Counted from the stretch's first letter, positions 16,272 to 25,185 are shown. The stretch: DNA of 25,429 nucleotides from Helicobacter sp. (GCA_022766795.1 JALEPE010000033.1:1-25429), one strand, 5' to 3'. The notes: generated from the letters alone by a model not told the origin. Translations and numbers: made by a program.

Positions 16272-17200
16272 ATCTGCTCCTGTTCCAATATTGCCTTAAT
16301 ATCTACAATTCCAAGATTATTTAAAGAGTGAATAAACTCTCTATCGCCAATATCAAAAGTATATTTTCTAGGAAATCCTAAGTGAAACATTTCTTTATCT
16401 TTATAATAAAAACTTATTTCACTATCCAAACCACCACTATTGGAAAAACCCTCTTCAAGTGTAATAATTTTTTTGATGTTATGTAATGTTTTAGTGAGTT
16501 TTTCTCTATGGTAAGAGTTTAAGAGAAATAGATCAATCCATAAAACATTGTAATTTGAAATGATATTTTGGAGCTTTTGCGTCATAAACCCTGTGGAAAT
16601 TACCACTGTTTTTGCTTCTGTTTTGTTTTGTAAGATTCTAAAGCCATCACTAAAATCAAACGAATTTTCATTGGCAATATCCATTAAAGGTTGCGCATCC
16701 AGTCTTATATATTTTGGCTGTGTGTGGTTAATACTTCTTTCTACATAGGATTCTGCCAAAGCAGAATCGCTTGGGGAAAATACCTCAAAGTTTGGTAACA
16801 TTTTCATTAAACACAAGTCCTCCAAACAATGGTGTGTAGGACCACTCATCGCATAGCTCACTCCTCCACCAACACCTATTATGTTAAGATTCATCTTTCT
16901 TAATGTATGGAGTGCTGCACAATTAATCCTAATTTGCTCAAAGCAGCGCATTGTTATAAAAGGAGCAATCGCATAAATATAAACAATATATCCCTCTAAT
17001 GCTAATCCCACAGAAATATTGATGGCATTTTGTTCTGCAATTCCGACATTGATAATCCGATCTTTAAAATCTTGCCTCATTTTATCTAGCATTGGCGCAC
17101 CAAAATCTGCGGTGATAAAGAATATTTTCTTATTTTGCTGCATTTGTATATAGAGTTCTTTTAAGAAAGAATCGCGCATTGTTCTAGGCTTCATTTTCAA
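16268..17200 (-). CDS. Transketolase-like protein, C-terminal half
   Basis: This 310-aa protein has the pyrimidine-binding and C-terminal domains of transketolase. NVGIAEQN at 51-58 carries the catalytic Glu56 that activates thiamine diphosphate. FEQIRI and the GPTHH segment are typical. It overlaps the N-half gene by 17 bases. The two halves should assemble into a two-subunit TPP enzyme. Such split pairs occur in polysaccharide and antibiotic clusters as well as metabolism; here all neighbours are nucleotide-sugar genes. Confidence 0.88.
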   Translation of the reverse strand: MKMKPRTMRDSFLKELYIQMQQNKKIFFITADFGAPMLDKMRQDFKDRIINVGIAEQNAINISVGLALEGYIVYIYAIAPFITMRCFEQIRINCAALHTLRKMNLNIIGVGGGVSYAMSGPTHHCLEDLCLMKMLPNFEVFSPSDSALAESYVERSINHTQPKYIRLDAQPLMDIANENSFDFSDGFRILQNKTEAKTVVISTGFMTQKLQNIISNYNVLWIDLFLLNSYHREKLTKTLHNIKKIITLEEGFSNSGGLDSEISFYYKDKEMFHLGFPRKYTFDIGDREFIHSLNNLGIVDIKAILEQEQI

Positions 17201-18005
17201 TCTCCCTTATAGCTTGTGTAATTTCTTCTGGATTAGCAGTTAAGATATGACAAAGAGAGTTTGTCTCTAGTGAGGCTACACCCTTTCCTTTAATGGTATT
17301 TGCGACAACAACCTTTGGTTTTGCGATTCTTTTGGGCAAAGTTTCTTTGAGTGTTTGATACACCTCGGCAACATCGTGTCCATTTTCAATCTCTTTGTAA
17401 AACCAACCAAAAGATTCAAACTTGTCGCGCAAGGGATTTAAGTCAATGATGTTTTTGCTATAATCTAGCATTGAGATTTTATTGTAATCTACAATCAGCG
17501 TTAAATTTTCTAGTTTGTGCTGTGTGCTAAACATTATTGCTTCCCAATTTGAACCCTCATTTAATTCCCCATCACCCACTAGGACAACAACATTTTGTGG
17601 ATTCTTTTGCATCTTAAGCGCAAAAGAAATTCCCGCACCAACACCAAGTCCATGTCCAAGTGAGCCATTAATAGTTTCATATCCCGGAATAATAGGGTCT
17701 GGAATGCTTCCTAGAAAGTTACCTTGCTTCCCAACATTTTTAAGTAACTCTTGGGAAAAGAATCCCAAATCTGCCAAAATAGGATATAGGCTAATAGAAC
17801 CGTGTCCTTTAGAGACAATAAATCTGTCTCTTGCGGTGTTATATTTGATCTTATTGTCATAATTTAAAAGTTTTCCATAATACAATGCACTAAAAATTTC
17901 CACAGGAGAAAGTGAGGAAGCAAGGCGAATCTCTGGAGAGGATTGCGCAATCTTTAGAGTGGCAAGGCGAACAAATTTTGCTTTTTCTTTTAAAAACTCT
18001 AGCAT
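17184..18005 (-). CDS. Transketolase-like protein, N-terminal half (TPP-binding)
   Basis: This 273-aa protein has the pyrophosphate-binding domain of transketolase. SKGHGS (65-70), GSLGHGL (114-120) and the TPP/Mg motif GDGELNEGSNWEA (144-156) ending with DYN (173-175) are all present. It overlaps the RmlC-type gene upstream by 7 bases and the C-half downstream by 17, so the set is translationally coupled. The substrate is not shown by sequence. Transfer of a two-carbon unit to a 4-keto sugar is a reasonable guess from context. Confidence 0.88.
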   Translation of the reverse strand: MLEFLKEKAKFVRLATLKIAQSSPEIRLASSLSPVEIFSALYYGKLLNYDNKIKYNTARDRFIVSKGHGSISLYPILADLGFFSQELLKNVGKQGNFLGSIPDPIIPGYETINGSLGHGLGVGAGISFALKMQKNPQNVVVLVGDGELNEGSNWEAIMFSTQHKLENLTLIVDYNKISMLDYSKNIIDLNPLRDKFESFGWFYKEIENGHDVAEVYQTLKETLPKRIAKPKVVVANTIKGKGVASLETNSLCHILTANPEEITQAIREIENEA

Positions 18006-18538
18006 TGACTATCCTTTGCGATAATGTCTCTTTCTGATAAAATAGGGTTTTTTATGCCCCAATCTATTGCAATTCTCTCATCATTCCATGCATAAGTAAA
18101 TTGCTCATTCACTTCCGCGTATTCCCCGCTATATGCGTATTTATAATGATATACTGCTTCGTGGCTTAAGACATAATATGCGTTTCCCATATTTGGTGGG
18201 ATTAAAAGGAGTTTTTGGGATTCTTTATTGATGATGAATTTCTCATATTGTAAATAAGTTTTACTTTCTTTGCGACAATCTACAACAACTTGCAAGATGC
18301 TACCATAAACACAAGTAACATATTTCCACGACTTTGAATCCCCGTGGATTCCGCGTAAGACATTATAAGAAGATTGTGAAAATTTATCGTGTTTAAAGTA
18401 AAGTCCATTTGGTAGGAGTTTTTCTATTTCTTGCTGATAAAAAGATGTCCAAATATTCCCCCTTAAATCACTAGAAATACTTGGAGTAATAATAAAAAGC
18501 CCCTGCAATTTTTGGGATTGCTGTATGTTAAATTCCAT
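17999..18538 (-). CDS. RmlC-type nucleotide-sugar C3/C5 epimerase
   Basis: This 179-aa cupin resembles dTDP-4-keto-6-deoxyglucose 3,5-epimerase. RGNIW (26-30) and RGIHGD (62-67, catalytic His65) match, as does the PPNMGNAYYV core and the C-terminal SERDI. It looks closest to the Campylobacter capsule epimerases MlghB/DdahB, which act on GDP-4-keto-6-deoxy-heptose, as judged by eye. It lies between a WcaG-like reductase and the split transketolase, so a GDP-4-keto sugar is the likely substrate. Confidence 0.85.
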   Translation of the reverse strand: MEFNIQQSQKLQGLFIITPSISSDLRGNIWTSFYQQEIEKLLPNGLYFKHDKFSQSSYNVLRGIHGDSKSWKYVTCVYGSILQVVVDCRKESKTYLQYEKFIINKESQKLLLIPPNMGNAYYVLSHEAVYHYKYAYSGEYAEVNEQFTYAWNDERIAIDWGIKNPILSERDIIAKDSQC

Positions 18539-19547
18539 TCTTTTCCTTTGTTTGAAGTTGAACGTAATGAGTAAATTTAGAGTTTTTAGTAATCTGTGTA
18601 ATGATTAAAATAAAAAGAAGTTTGTGAGTGAGGAGAGCAACTAGGCTTGTATTGCCCCCCGCATAGTTGTATAATACATATATGTTTTTTGGATTCCACC
18701 CAAATGCTTTTAGATGTGTATTGTCAATAAGCTTTTGCTGCATTCCGCTTGGTTTTTGTGTATCGTGATAGAATCGCCCATCATAGCCGATTATTTTGGC
18801 AATCGTTTGATAATACTCATCAATCGTGTAATCATACCCCAAACCAACATTGAGGTTTTGTGGCATTGTTTCAAAGTTTTCTAGCGCATAAAAGACAAAA
18901 TCTGCTAAATCCTCTGCATACATAAATTCGCGTCTAGCACTTCCATCGCCCCAAATTTCCACTTGTGGCAAATTCTGCTCTTTTGCTTTATGGATTTTTG
19001 CAATCACTGCTGGGATTAAATGCGCTCTTGTCGGTTCAAACTTATCATACTTGCCATATAAATTGCAAGGAATCGCGGTTTTATATAAATAATCGTTTTG
19101 CGTTCTTGTAATGTATTCGCACATTCTTGCAGCAAGAATCTTGGCTAAAGCATAACCCTCGTTTGTGGGTTCTAACTCACCCTGTAATATCATTTCTTCC
19201 TTTAGCGGGTTAGGTGCATTGCGTGGATACATACACGAGCTTGCGAGATTCAAGAATCTTTTAATGCCTATTTTTGTGCATTCACTGATGAGGTTTAACC
19301 CTATATATGCGTTTGTGGATAAAAACTCAACAGGATTTGCGATATTTGCAGCAATCCCTCCAACAAGTCCCGCACAATGCACGATGCAATCTGGTAGATT
19401 CCTTTGCAAAAAACTATGTATGCTTAAAGGAGAGAGTAAATCCATTTCTGCTCTTGTAGGTGCTAGAATCTCATAGGAAAATTCTCGTGATTTTTCTATG
19501 AGATTTCTCCCTACCATTCCGCTTCCACCTGTAATTAAAATTTTCAT
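18528..19547 (-). CDS. WcaG/ColC-like GDP-4-keto sugar reductase with aberrant C-terminus
   Basis: This 339-aa SDR is a second member of the GDP-fucose synthase family. TGGSGMVG (6-13), Ser103/Ser104 and Tyr132-x3-Lys136 are intact. It differs clearly from the canonical Fcl of the same operon, so it may act as a ColC-like or heptose-type reductase/epimerase. After GWNPK (residues 283-287), where relatives have a short helix of about 25 residues, this protein has about 50 unrelated residues with a G6 run at 18655-18660. The frame then ends 10 bases inside the next gene. The tail may be frameshifted relative to the ancestor. The TAATG overlap with gmd couples the two. Confidence 0.82.
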   Translation of the reverse strand: MKILITGGSGMVGRNLIEKSREFSYEILAPTRAEMDLLSPLSIHSFLQRNLPDCIVHCAGLVGGIAANIANPVEFLSTNAYIGLNLISECTKIGIKRFLNLASSCMYPRNAPNPLKEEMILQGELEPTNEGYALAKILAARMCEYITRTQNDYLYKTAIPCNLYGKYDKFEPTRAHLIPAVIAKIHKAKEQNLPQVEIWGDGSARREFMYAEDLADFVFYALENFETMPQNLNVGLGYDYTIDEYYQTIAKIIGYDGRFYHDTQKPSGMQQKLIDNTHLKAFGWNPKNIYVLYNYAGGNTSLVALLTHKLLFILIITQITKNSKFTHYVQLQTKEKNGI

Positions 19548-20683
19548 TATTCAAAATACCGCATAATTTTGTATCCACCCTCTTTGAGATACACATCTTT
19601 GGTCATAAGCTTTAAATCACTCTCCATCATATCATTGACTAAATCTTTCAAATCAAATTCACGATTCCAACCCAACTCTTTTTCAGCTTTACTTGGATCT
19701 CCAAGCAATAAATCCACTTCTGTTGGGCGAAAATAGCGTTTATCCACTGCGACAACTTCTTGTCCGATTTTAAGATGTGTCAAGTCCAATCCAAGAGATT
19801 GCGCTTTATTAGAATCCAATGCGCCAATAACACCTTTTTCATCTGCTCCACTTCCTTGAAACTCTAATGCGATTCCACAATAAGCAAATGCTAAACGCAC
19901 AAAATCTCTTACTTGTGTTGTCTGTCCTGTGGCAATTACCCAATCCTCTGCCTTTTCGTGTTGCAAGATTAACCACATCATTTTAACATAGTCTTTAGCG
20001 TGTCCCCAATCGCGTTTAGCATCTAAATTCCCCAAATAGAGTTTATCTTGTAAATTAAGCGCAATTTTAGAGGCTGCGCGTGTAATTTTACGCGTTACAA
20101 AAGTTTCCCCGCGCACTGGGCTTTCGTGATTGAATAAAATTCCATTACACGCAAACATATTATAAGCTTCTCTGTAATTCACCGTAATCCAATACGCATA
20201 CATTTTTGCCACAGCATAAGGAGAGCGCGGATAAAAGGGCGTTGTTTCCTTCTGCGGAATCTCCTGCACTTTCCCAAAAAGTTCGGAAGTGGAAGCCTGA
20301 TAAATACGCGTTTTATCAATAAGATTTAAAAACTTCACCGCTTCTAAGATTCTAAGTGTGCCTACTCCATCAGCATTTGCAGTATATTCTGGCGTTTCAA
20401 AGCTTACGGCTACGTGGCTTTGTGCAGCTAAATTATAGATTTCATCGGGTTCTACTTCTGCAATCAAACGCGTAAGATTCATAGAATCTGTCATATCCCC
20501 ATAATGTAGATAGAATGGAATTTTTTTGTTATGGTGTCCATCAAAGAGATGGTCAATCCTATCGGTATTAAAAAGTGAGCTACGTCTTTTAATGCCGTGA
20601 ACCTCGTAGCCTTTATTAAGCAAAAACTCACTTAAATATGCTCCATCTTGCCCTGTAACACCGGTAATTAATGCTCTTTTCAT
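19547..20683 (-). CDS. gmd: GDP-mannose 4,6-dehydratase
   Basis: This 378-aa SDR converts GDP-mannose to GDP-4-keto-6-deoxy-mannose. The N-terminal GVTGQDGAYL (8-17) and IKRRSSLFNTDRIDHL are signatures of GMD. The catalytic Thr132, Glu134, Tyr156 and Lys160 are present, and the length is standard. Its product is the branch point for Fcl (fucose) and ColD (3,6-dideoxy sugar), both in this operon. It overlaps the upstream GT10 gene by ATGA. Confidence 0.97.
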   Translation of the reverse strand: MKRALITGVTGQDGAYLSEFLLNKGYEVHGIKRRSSLFNTDRIDHLFDGHHNKKIPFYLHYGDMTDSMNLTRLIAEVEPDEIYNLAAQSHVAVSFETPEYTANADGVGTLRILEAVKFLNLIDKTRIYQASTSELFGKVQEIPQKETTPFYPRSPYAVAKMYAYWITVNYREAYNMFACNGILFNHESPVRGETFVTRKITRAASKIALNLQDKLYLGNLDAKRDWGHAKDYVKMMWLILQHEKAEDWVIATGQTTQVRDFVRLAFAYCGIALEFQGSGADEKGVIGALDSNKAQSLGLDLTHLKIGQEVVAVDKRYFRPTEVDLLLGDPSKAEKELGWNREFDLKDLVNDMMESDLKLMTKDVYLKEGGYKIMRYFE

Positions 20684-21792
20684 TTTGCTCCTTTAATAAA
20701 TTTTAATAATTCCTCTTCAACGTTATAGGAAAGCACACGATTAAAATTATCTTTAATTGCTTCTAGGCGATTTAAATATTCTTGCTCGGTGCAAAGAGGT
20801 AGAATTTTGTTTATATCTGTATTTTCATCAATAAAAATAATCCCATCGGGATTAAAAAACTCTGAAACTTTAGGCGCACCTAGATAAATTGGAATCGTCA
20901 TAGAAGCAAAACAATCCATTATTTTTTCTGTCATATAGTAGTCAGCAATATCGTTTTCTACAACGATAGAAAAGCGATATTTTTCTAATGTAGCAGATTT
21001 AAAAGGAAATTTCTCGCCTCCATTAAATCCACCAAAAATATCTACTTTTCCGCTTGTCTGTGCTATTTTTGCAATTTGGTGGCGGATCTTGTGCATTGGA
21101 CAAAGGATTTTTGCACTACAAATCATTGAAATATTTTTGTTTTTAATTCTCCAAACATCAGGGGAGATTTTAACAGGATCCCGTTTTGCCTTCTCTGGAG
21201 GGATTAACGCATTGTAAGTAACTTCACTTTCGTTACCATACCAAATGCCAAAAGGTAGAATTAACCGCGCATTTTCAAGTGTATTTAGTAGTTTTGCATC
21301 ATAAGTAAAAACAAAATCAAAATCTTTTTCTATTCCCCTGTGTGTCTCAAAAATTTGATAGCACTCTGACGTGATGGATTTAGATTCCCAAAGCCAAGCG
21401 TAACGATTTGTCGGATTCCCCATTGTCTCTAAAATTGCGGAATCTGCATAAAAATGTCTAGGAAGTGTGATATCCCAACAATCCCAATAGATTTTCGGCA
21501 CTTCTACCATTGTCCCAACCCCAAAAGGACTGCGAATAAAAACTTTTTCTAATTTTTTTCCCTTTGGATTGCGCACTTCTAAATTGCGATAGGTTTGGTA
21601 GTTACTTCTAGCATAATACGGCATATAGACTTTTCCTAAAGGTGTGAAAAAGGTAATCGGGGGTGGGCAATTAACAAATTTTGTCCTAATAGACTTCCGC
21701 CATTGTTTAAGGGGAATCAAACCACACAAAAGATTTATTAATATCCTCTGAAATCTATAGAGCAAAATTTCATTAAAATTAAAATCATCCAT
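20680..21792 (-). CDS. GT10 alpha-1,3/4-fucosyltransferase
   Basis: This 370-aa glycosyltransferase belongs to CAZy family GT10, which moves fucose from GDP-fucose to GlcNAc-containing glycans. The diagnostic donor-binding block at residues 272-310 reads YRFSIVVENDIADYY, then MTEKI and IPIYLGAP. The N-terminal domain is unusually long, with a hydrophobic stretch at about 16-27. The C-terminal heptad repeats seen in H. pylori FutA/FutB are absent. Lewis-type antigen or related decoration is the likely role. It starts 6 bases after manC. Confidence 0.88.
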   Translation of the reverse strand: MDDFNFNEILLYRFQRILINLLCGLIPLKQWRKSIRTKFVNCPPPITFFTPLGKVYMPYYARSNYQTYRNLEVRNPKGKKLEKVFIRSPFGVGTMVEVPKIYWDCWDITLPRHFYADSAILETMGNPTNRYAWLWESKSITSECYQIFETHRGIEKDFDFVFTYDAKLLNTLENARLILPFGIWYGNESEVTYNALIPPEKAKRDPVKISPDVWRIKNKNISMICSAKILCPMHKIRHQIAKIAQTSGKVDIFGGFNGGEKFPFKSATLEKYRFSIVVENDIADYYMTEKIMDCFASMTIPIYLGAPKVSEFFNPDGIIFIDENTDINKILPLCTEQEYLNRLEAIKDNFNRVLSYNVEEELLKFIKGAK

Positions 21793-21798
21793 TGGTTC

Positions 21799-23205
21799 TT
21801 ACCCTCTCTTAAAATCATCTTCTATTCTTACAATATCATCTTCGCCTGTGTATTCTCCAACTTGTGCTTCAATAAGCACAATAGGGATTTTGCCTTCATT
21901 GCTTAAGCGGTGTGCGTGTCCCATTTTGATATAAATAGATTCATTAGGACGCACAAGCGAAACTTCCCCGTCAATCTCCACTTTTGCCGTTCCGCTAACA
22001 ACAATCCAATGTTCATTGCGATGAAAATGCTTTTGCAAGGAAAGCCTTTTGCCCGGATTTACGATGATTTTTTTAATTTTATATCCTTTGCTATCCTCTA
22101 GAATTGTAAAACTTCCCCACGGACGATAGGTTGTTAAATGCGTTTTGCAAAGGTCGCCTTTGCTTGATAGTTTTTCTACAATATTTTTAACCTTTTGGGA
22201 TTCGCCTTTTTTGGAGATTAAAAGGCAATCGCCCGTGTCAATCACGATAGAATCCTGCAATCCGATGGCGGCAATGACTTTTTTAGGATTATCGCAATAA
22301 ATAAAATTGTTTTTTGATTCAAGTATGGTAGCATTTGCCTCTATGGCATTATTTTGTGTATCTTTTGGAAAGGTATTAAACAAAGAATCAAAACTCCCAA
22401 CATCACTCCAAGCAATGTTGCTAGGAACTATTTTGACATTTTTAGATTGCTCCATAATGGCATAATCAATGCTATTTTGTGGAATCTTATCCATATCCTT
22501 TAGATAAACAACATCTTCTAATCTTTCTGCACAAGTAGAAACAGCTACACAGGAATCATAAATTTCTCTTGCATAAACTTTGCATTCCTCAAGCAAAGTT
22601 TTAACCTTAAAACAAAACATTCCCGAATTCCAAAAATAATCTTTAGAATCCACATACATTTGCGCGGTTTTTAAATCCGGTTTTTCTCTGAAGCTCTCTA
22701 CATCTTCGCCCTTTGCCTTAATGTAACCAAAGCCTGTTTCTGGAAAATTAGGGGTAATGCCAAAGGTTACTAAATGTCCCTTTTGTGCTAAAATTTGCGC
22801 TTTTTGCAGACATTTTTCGTAAGAAATTTCATCTTGGATTAAATGATCACTTGGAGTAACTAGCACAAGCGTGTCTTCTGGTAGCTCTAAACACGCTAGG
22901 AGAATTGCCGCTGCGGTATTTCTAGCAGAGGATTCTAGGAGAAACTTAGAATCTTTCTGAATTTCTCTAAGTTGTTCTAAGCTCAAGAAATATTGCTCAC
23001 TATTTGTAATAATCAAGGAATCTTGACAAAATTTCGCATTGCGTAATAGGGTGAGCTGAAAAAGAGATTGCATTGCATTATTTTGTTGCTCTCTTTCGTC
23101 ATTCGCACGATTTTGAAAGATTTTTAAAAATTGTTTGGGAAAGTTAGAACGGCTTAATGGAAAAAGTCTTGTCCCACTTCCACCACAGAGGATAATATTG
23201 GTCAT
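21799..23205 (-). CDS. manC: Mannose-1-phosphate guanylyltransferase / type II phosphomannose isomerase
   Basis: This 468-aa bifunctional enzyme makes GDP-mannose. The N-terminal guanylyltransferase domain has GGSGTRLFPLSRSNFPKQFL at residues 8-27 and FREKPD. A C-terminal cupin with the isomerase signature (HFHRNEHWIVVSGTA at about 392-406) follows YRPWGSF. No phosphomannomutase gene is in the window, so it must be elsewhere. The start directly follows the pdxJ stop (zero-base gap), with its ribosome binding site inside pdxJ. Confidence 0.95.
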   Translation of the reverse strand: MTNIILCGGSGTRLFPLSRSNFPKQFLKIFQNRANDEREQQNNAMQSLFQLTLLRNAKFCQDSLIITNSEQYFLSLEQLREIQKDSKFLLESSARNTAAAILLACLELPEDTLVLVTPSDHLIQDEISYEKCLQKAQILAQKGHLVTFGITPNFPETGFGYIKAKGEDVESFREKPDLKTAQMYVDSKDYFWNSGMFCFKVKTLLEECKVYAREIYDSCVAVSTCAERLEDVVYLKDMDKIPQNSIDYAIMEQSKNVKIVPSNIAWSDVGSFDSLFNTFPKDTQNNAIEANATILESKNNFIYCDNPKKVIAAIGLQDSIVIDTGDCLLISKKGESQKVKNIVEKLSSKGDLCKTHLTTYRPWGSFTILEDSKGYKIKKIIVNPGKRLSLQKHFHRNEHWIVVSGTAKVEIDGEVSLVRPNESIYIKMGHAHRLSNEGKIPIVLIEAQVGEYTGEDDIVRIEDDFKRG

Positions 23206-23991
23206 TTAACTCCCTTTAACAAGTTCCACCATTTCTTTAATGGCGGTTTCTAGCCCACTAAAGATAGAACGCGCAATAATGCTTTGCCCAATGTTTAGCT
23301 CAATAATTTCAGGAATCGCTAAGATAGGTGCAAGATTATGATAATTCAATCCGTGTCCTGCAGCAACTTCTAAGCCTAGCCATTTTGCCTCTTTTGAGGC
23401 GTTTTTTAGGTTTTCAATGGAATCGTGGAATTGCGCTTTTAGTGCCTCGCGTGGAAGTTGCAGGGATTCTATGGCATTGTGCGTAAGGGGTAGATTGGTG
23501 TTTAGCATTAAATGCAGATTCGCATAAGCACCCGTGTGTAGCTCCACCATTTGCGCCCCAACCTCTTTAGAGGCGCAAATTTGGTCAAGTTGCGCGTCAA
23601 TAAATAGCGAAACTTCCACGCCCCTTTGTTTAAAAGCCTGTGTAATTTCTGCGATTCTTTCACTATTGCCTATGACATCTAACCCGCCTTCTGTGGTTAC
23701 TTCTGCGCGATTTTCTGGCACAAGCGTAATGCGGTGCGGTGCGACTTCTAGCAAAAAATCTATGATTTGCGGATTAATGGAGCATTCCACATTAAGAGGC
23801 AAAAAGGAGCTTTCGCGGACGCGTTTAATATCAGAATCGTGCATATGTCTGCGGTCTTCACGCAAATGCAAAGTAATCTGGTCTGCCCCCGCCCTTTTAG
23901 CAACAAACACCGCCTCTAGCGGGTCGGGGTCGTTGATTTTCCGCGCCTCTCGCAATGTTGCGATATGGTCAATATTGACTCCAAGTAACAT
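23206..23991 (-). CDS. pdxJ: Pyridoxine 5'-phosphate synthase
   Basis: This 261-aa TIM-barrel enzyme makes pyridoxine phosphate from aminoacetone phosphate and deoxyxylulose phosphate. LGVNIDHIATLREAR at 3-17 and HLREDRRH with the following helix are signature motifs. In Helicobacter pdxJ is usually next to pdxA; here the sugar operon follows instead. It appears to be the first gene of an eleven-gene operon, because all later genes overlap or nearly touch. Confidence 0.96.
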   Translation of the reverse strand: MLLGVNIDHIATLREARKINDPDPLEAVFVAKRAGADQITLHLREDRRHMHDSDIKRVRESSFLPLNVECSINPQIIDFLLEVAPHRITLVPENRAEVTTEGGLDVIGNSERIAEITQAFKQRGVEVSLFIDAQLDQICASKEVGAQMVELHTGAYANLHLMLNTNLPLTHNAIESLQLPREALKAQFHDSIENLKNASKEAKWLGLEVAAGHGLNYHNLAPILAIPEIIELNIGQSIIARSIFSGLETAIKEMVELVKGS

Positions 23992-24072
23992 ATCAGCCCT
24001 TTTTTAAAGAATCGTCAAATGAGATTCTAACAAAAATTACTTTAAAATATTGCGAAAATTCAAGGAGAGCTT
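23992..24072. promoter_or_regulatory. Divergent promoter region of pdxJ operon and exonuclease gene
   Basis: An 81-bp gap between divergent genes. TAAAAT at 24043-24048 is a possible -10 for the plus-strand gene. TAGAAT on the minus strand (24029-24024) is a possible -10 for pdxJ and so for the whole sugar operon. AAGGAG at 24062-24067 serves the plus-strand gene. Confidence 0.5.
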
Positions 24073-24909
24073 ATGGTAATGGTTTTTGATTGTGAGACGA
24101 TTTTGGATACTACACTGCTAAAACAGGGATTCAAGCAAAATTTCATCGCCTACAATGTAGAGAGTGAGGGTTTGAGTGATTTAGAGCTTAGCAAAAAGGC
24201 GATGGAGATTCATAAGGAGATGAGCGGAAGCGAGTTTCTACCAATTTGTTATCATCAGGTTGTGAGCATTGCGGCGGTGTTTTGCGATGAGTTTGGTCAT
24301 TTTATCAAAGTGGGCAATTTTAAAGGCGTAGGGGATTCCAAAGAGGCGCGTGAGAAATCCCTTATCCAAGCGTTTTTGGACTATCTTAACAAACATCAAC
24401 CCAAGCTTGTGAGCTTCAATGGACGAGGATTTGATATGCCAATGCTTCTTTTGCGCTCTATGAAATATCATTTAAGCGCAAACGCCTATTTTGAGGAAAA
24501 CAATCCCCAATTCAACAAAAGCAAATGGGAGAATTATCGCCAGAGGTATAGTGAGCGATTCCACACGGATTTGCTAGAAAGCTTGGGAAATTTTGGCAGT
24601 GTGCGGAATCTCAAACTTGATGCGCTATCCAATCTCATAGGCTTTCCGGGCAAATACGATACAAGCGGAGACCAAGTGCTAGAGTTGTATTATCAAGGGA
24701 AGCAAGAAAAAATTGACACCTATTGTCAAAGCGATGTGCTAAATACCTATGGTTTATACCTAAATTACGAGCTTCTAAAGGGCAATTTAACGCAAGAGGA
24801 TTATTGCGGAATCCTAATGGGCGTTAAAGAAAAGTTGCCACAAGAGAGTGCGTATTATGGCGTCTTTTGCGAGGCTGTGAATGGAATCTTGGAATCACTT
24901 GGGGTTTAG
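24073..24909 (+). CDS. PolB-type 3'-5' exonuclease
   Basis: This 278-aa protein matches the predicted 3'-5' exonuclease family related to the proofreading domain of PolB (DNA_pol_B_exo2). The three DnaQ-like motifs are in order: FDCET (Exo I, Asp6 and Glu8), SFNGRGFD (Exo II, Asp121) and YCQSD (Exo III, Tyr217 and Asp221). No polymerase domain is attached. A strong ribosome binding site (AAGGAG) precedes the ATG. A role in DNA repair or RNA turnover is likely but not shown by sequence. Confidence 0.88.
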   Translation: MVMVFDCETILDTTLLKQGFKQNFIAYNVESEGLSDLELSKKAMEIHKEMSGSEFLPICYHQVVSIAAVFCDEFGHFIKVGNFKGVGDSKEAREKSLIQAFLDYLNKHQPKLVSFNGRGFDMPMLLLRSMKYHLSANAYFEENNPQFNKSKWENYRQRYSERFHTDLLESLGNFGSVRNLKLDALSNLIGFPGKYDTSGDQVLELYYQGKQEKIDTYCQSDVLNTYGLYLNYELLKGNLTQEDYCGILMGVKEKLPQESAYYGVFCEAVNGILESLGV

Positions 24910-24970
24910 GGCGTTAGGATTCAACCTTGATTGTAAAATGTTGGCGCACACTTGTAATTCTGCCTTTTCG

Positions 24971-25001
24971 TCGTTGCGAGATTCTATATAGAATCGTGGC
25001 A
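24971..25001 (+). repeat. Palindromic dispersed repeat unit, copy 2
   Basis: TCGTTGCGA, then a perfect palindrome GATTCTATATAGAATC (24980-24995), then GTGGCA. Confidence 0.8.
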
Positions 25002-25017
25002 CACCACCCCACTTTCG

Positions 25018-25048
25018 TCATTGCGAGAAGTTGGCACAACTTCGTGGC
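25018..25048 (+). repeat. Palindromic dispersed repeat unit, copy 3
   Basis: TCATTGCGA, then a hairpin core GAAGTT-GGCAC-AACTTC (25027-25043), then GTGGC. Confidence 0.8.
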
Positions 25049-25149
25049 GTGCATTTGCGAATAGCAAATTCACCCGCTTTAGCGCAAATCTATAATAATG
25101 CACTTCCTTAAAGATTCCATTGTTTTATTTTTTTTAATTTCACATTATG

Positions 25150-25185
25150 GATTGCCACGAGATTCTAACGAATCTCTCGCAATGA
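25150..25185 (-). repeat. Palindromic dispersed repeat unit, copy 4 (reverse)
   Basis: GATTGCCAC, then a hairpin core GAGATTC-TAAC-GAATCTC (25159-25176), then TCGCAATGA. The orientation is opposite to copies 2 and 3. Confidence 0.8.

Noticed and set aside
23534..24007. 157-codon open frame on the plus strand
   Set aside because: It is antisense to pdxJ, with Ser/Cys/Leu-rich composition and no recognisable motif.
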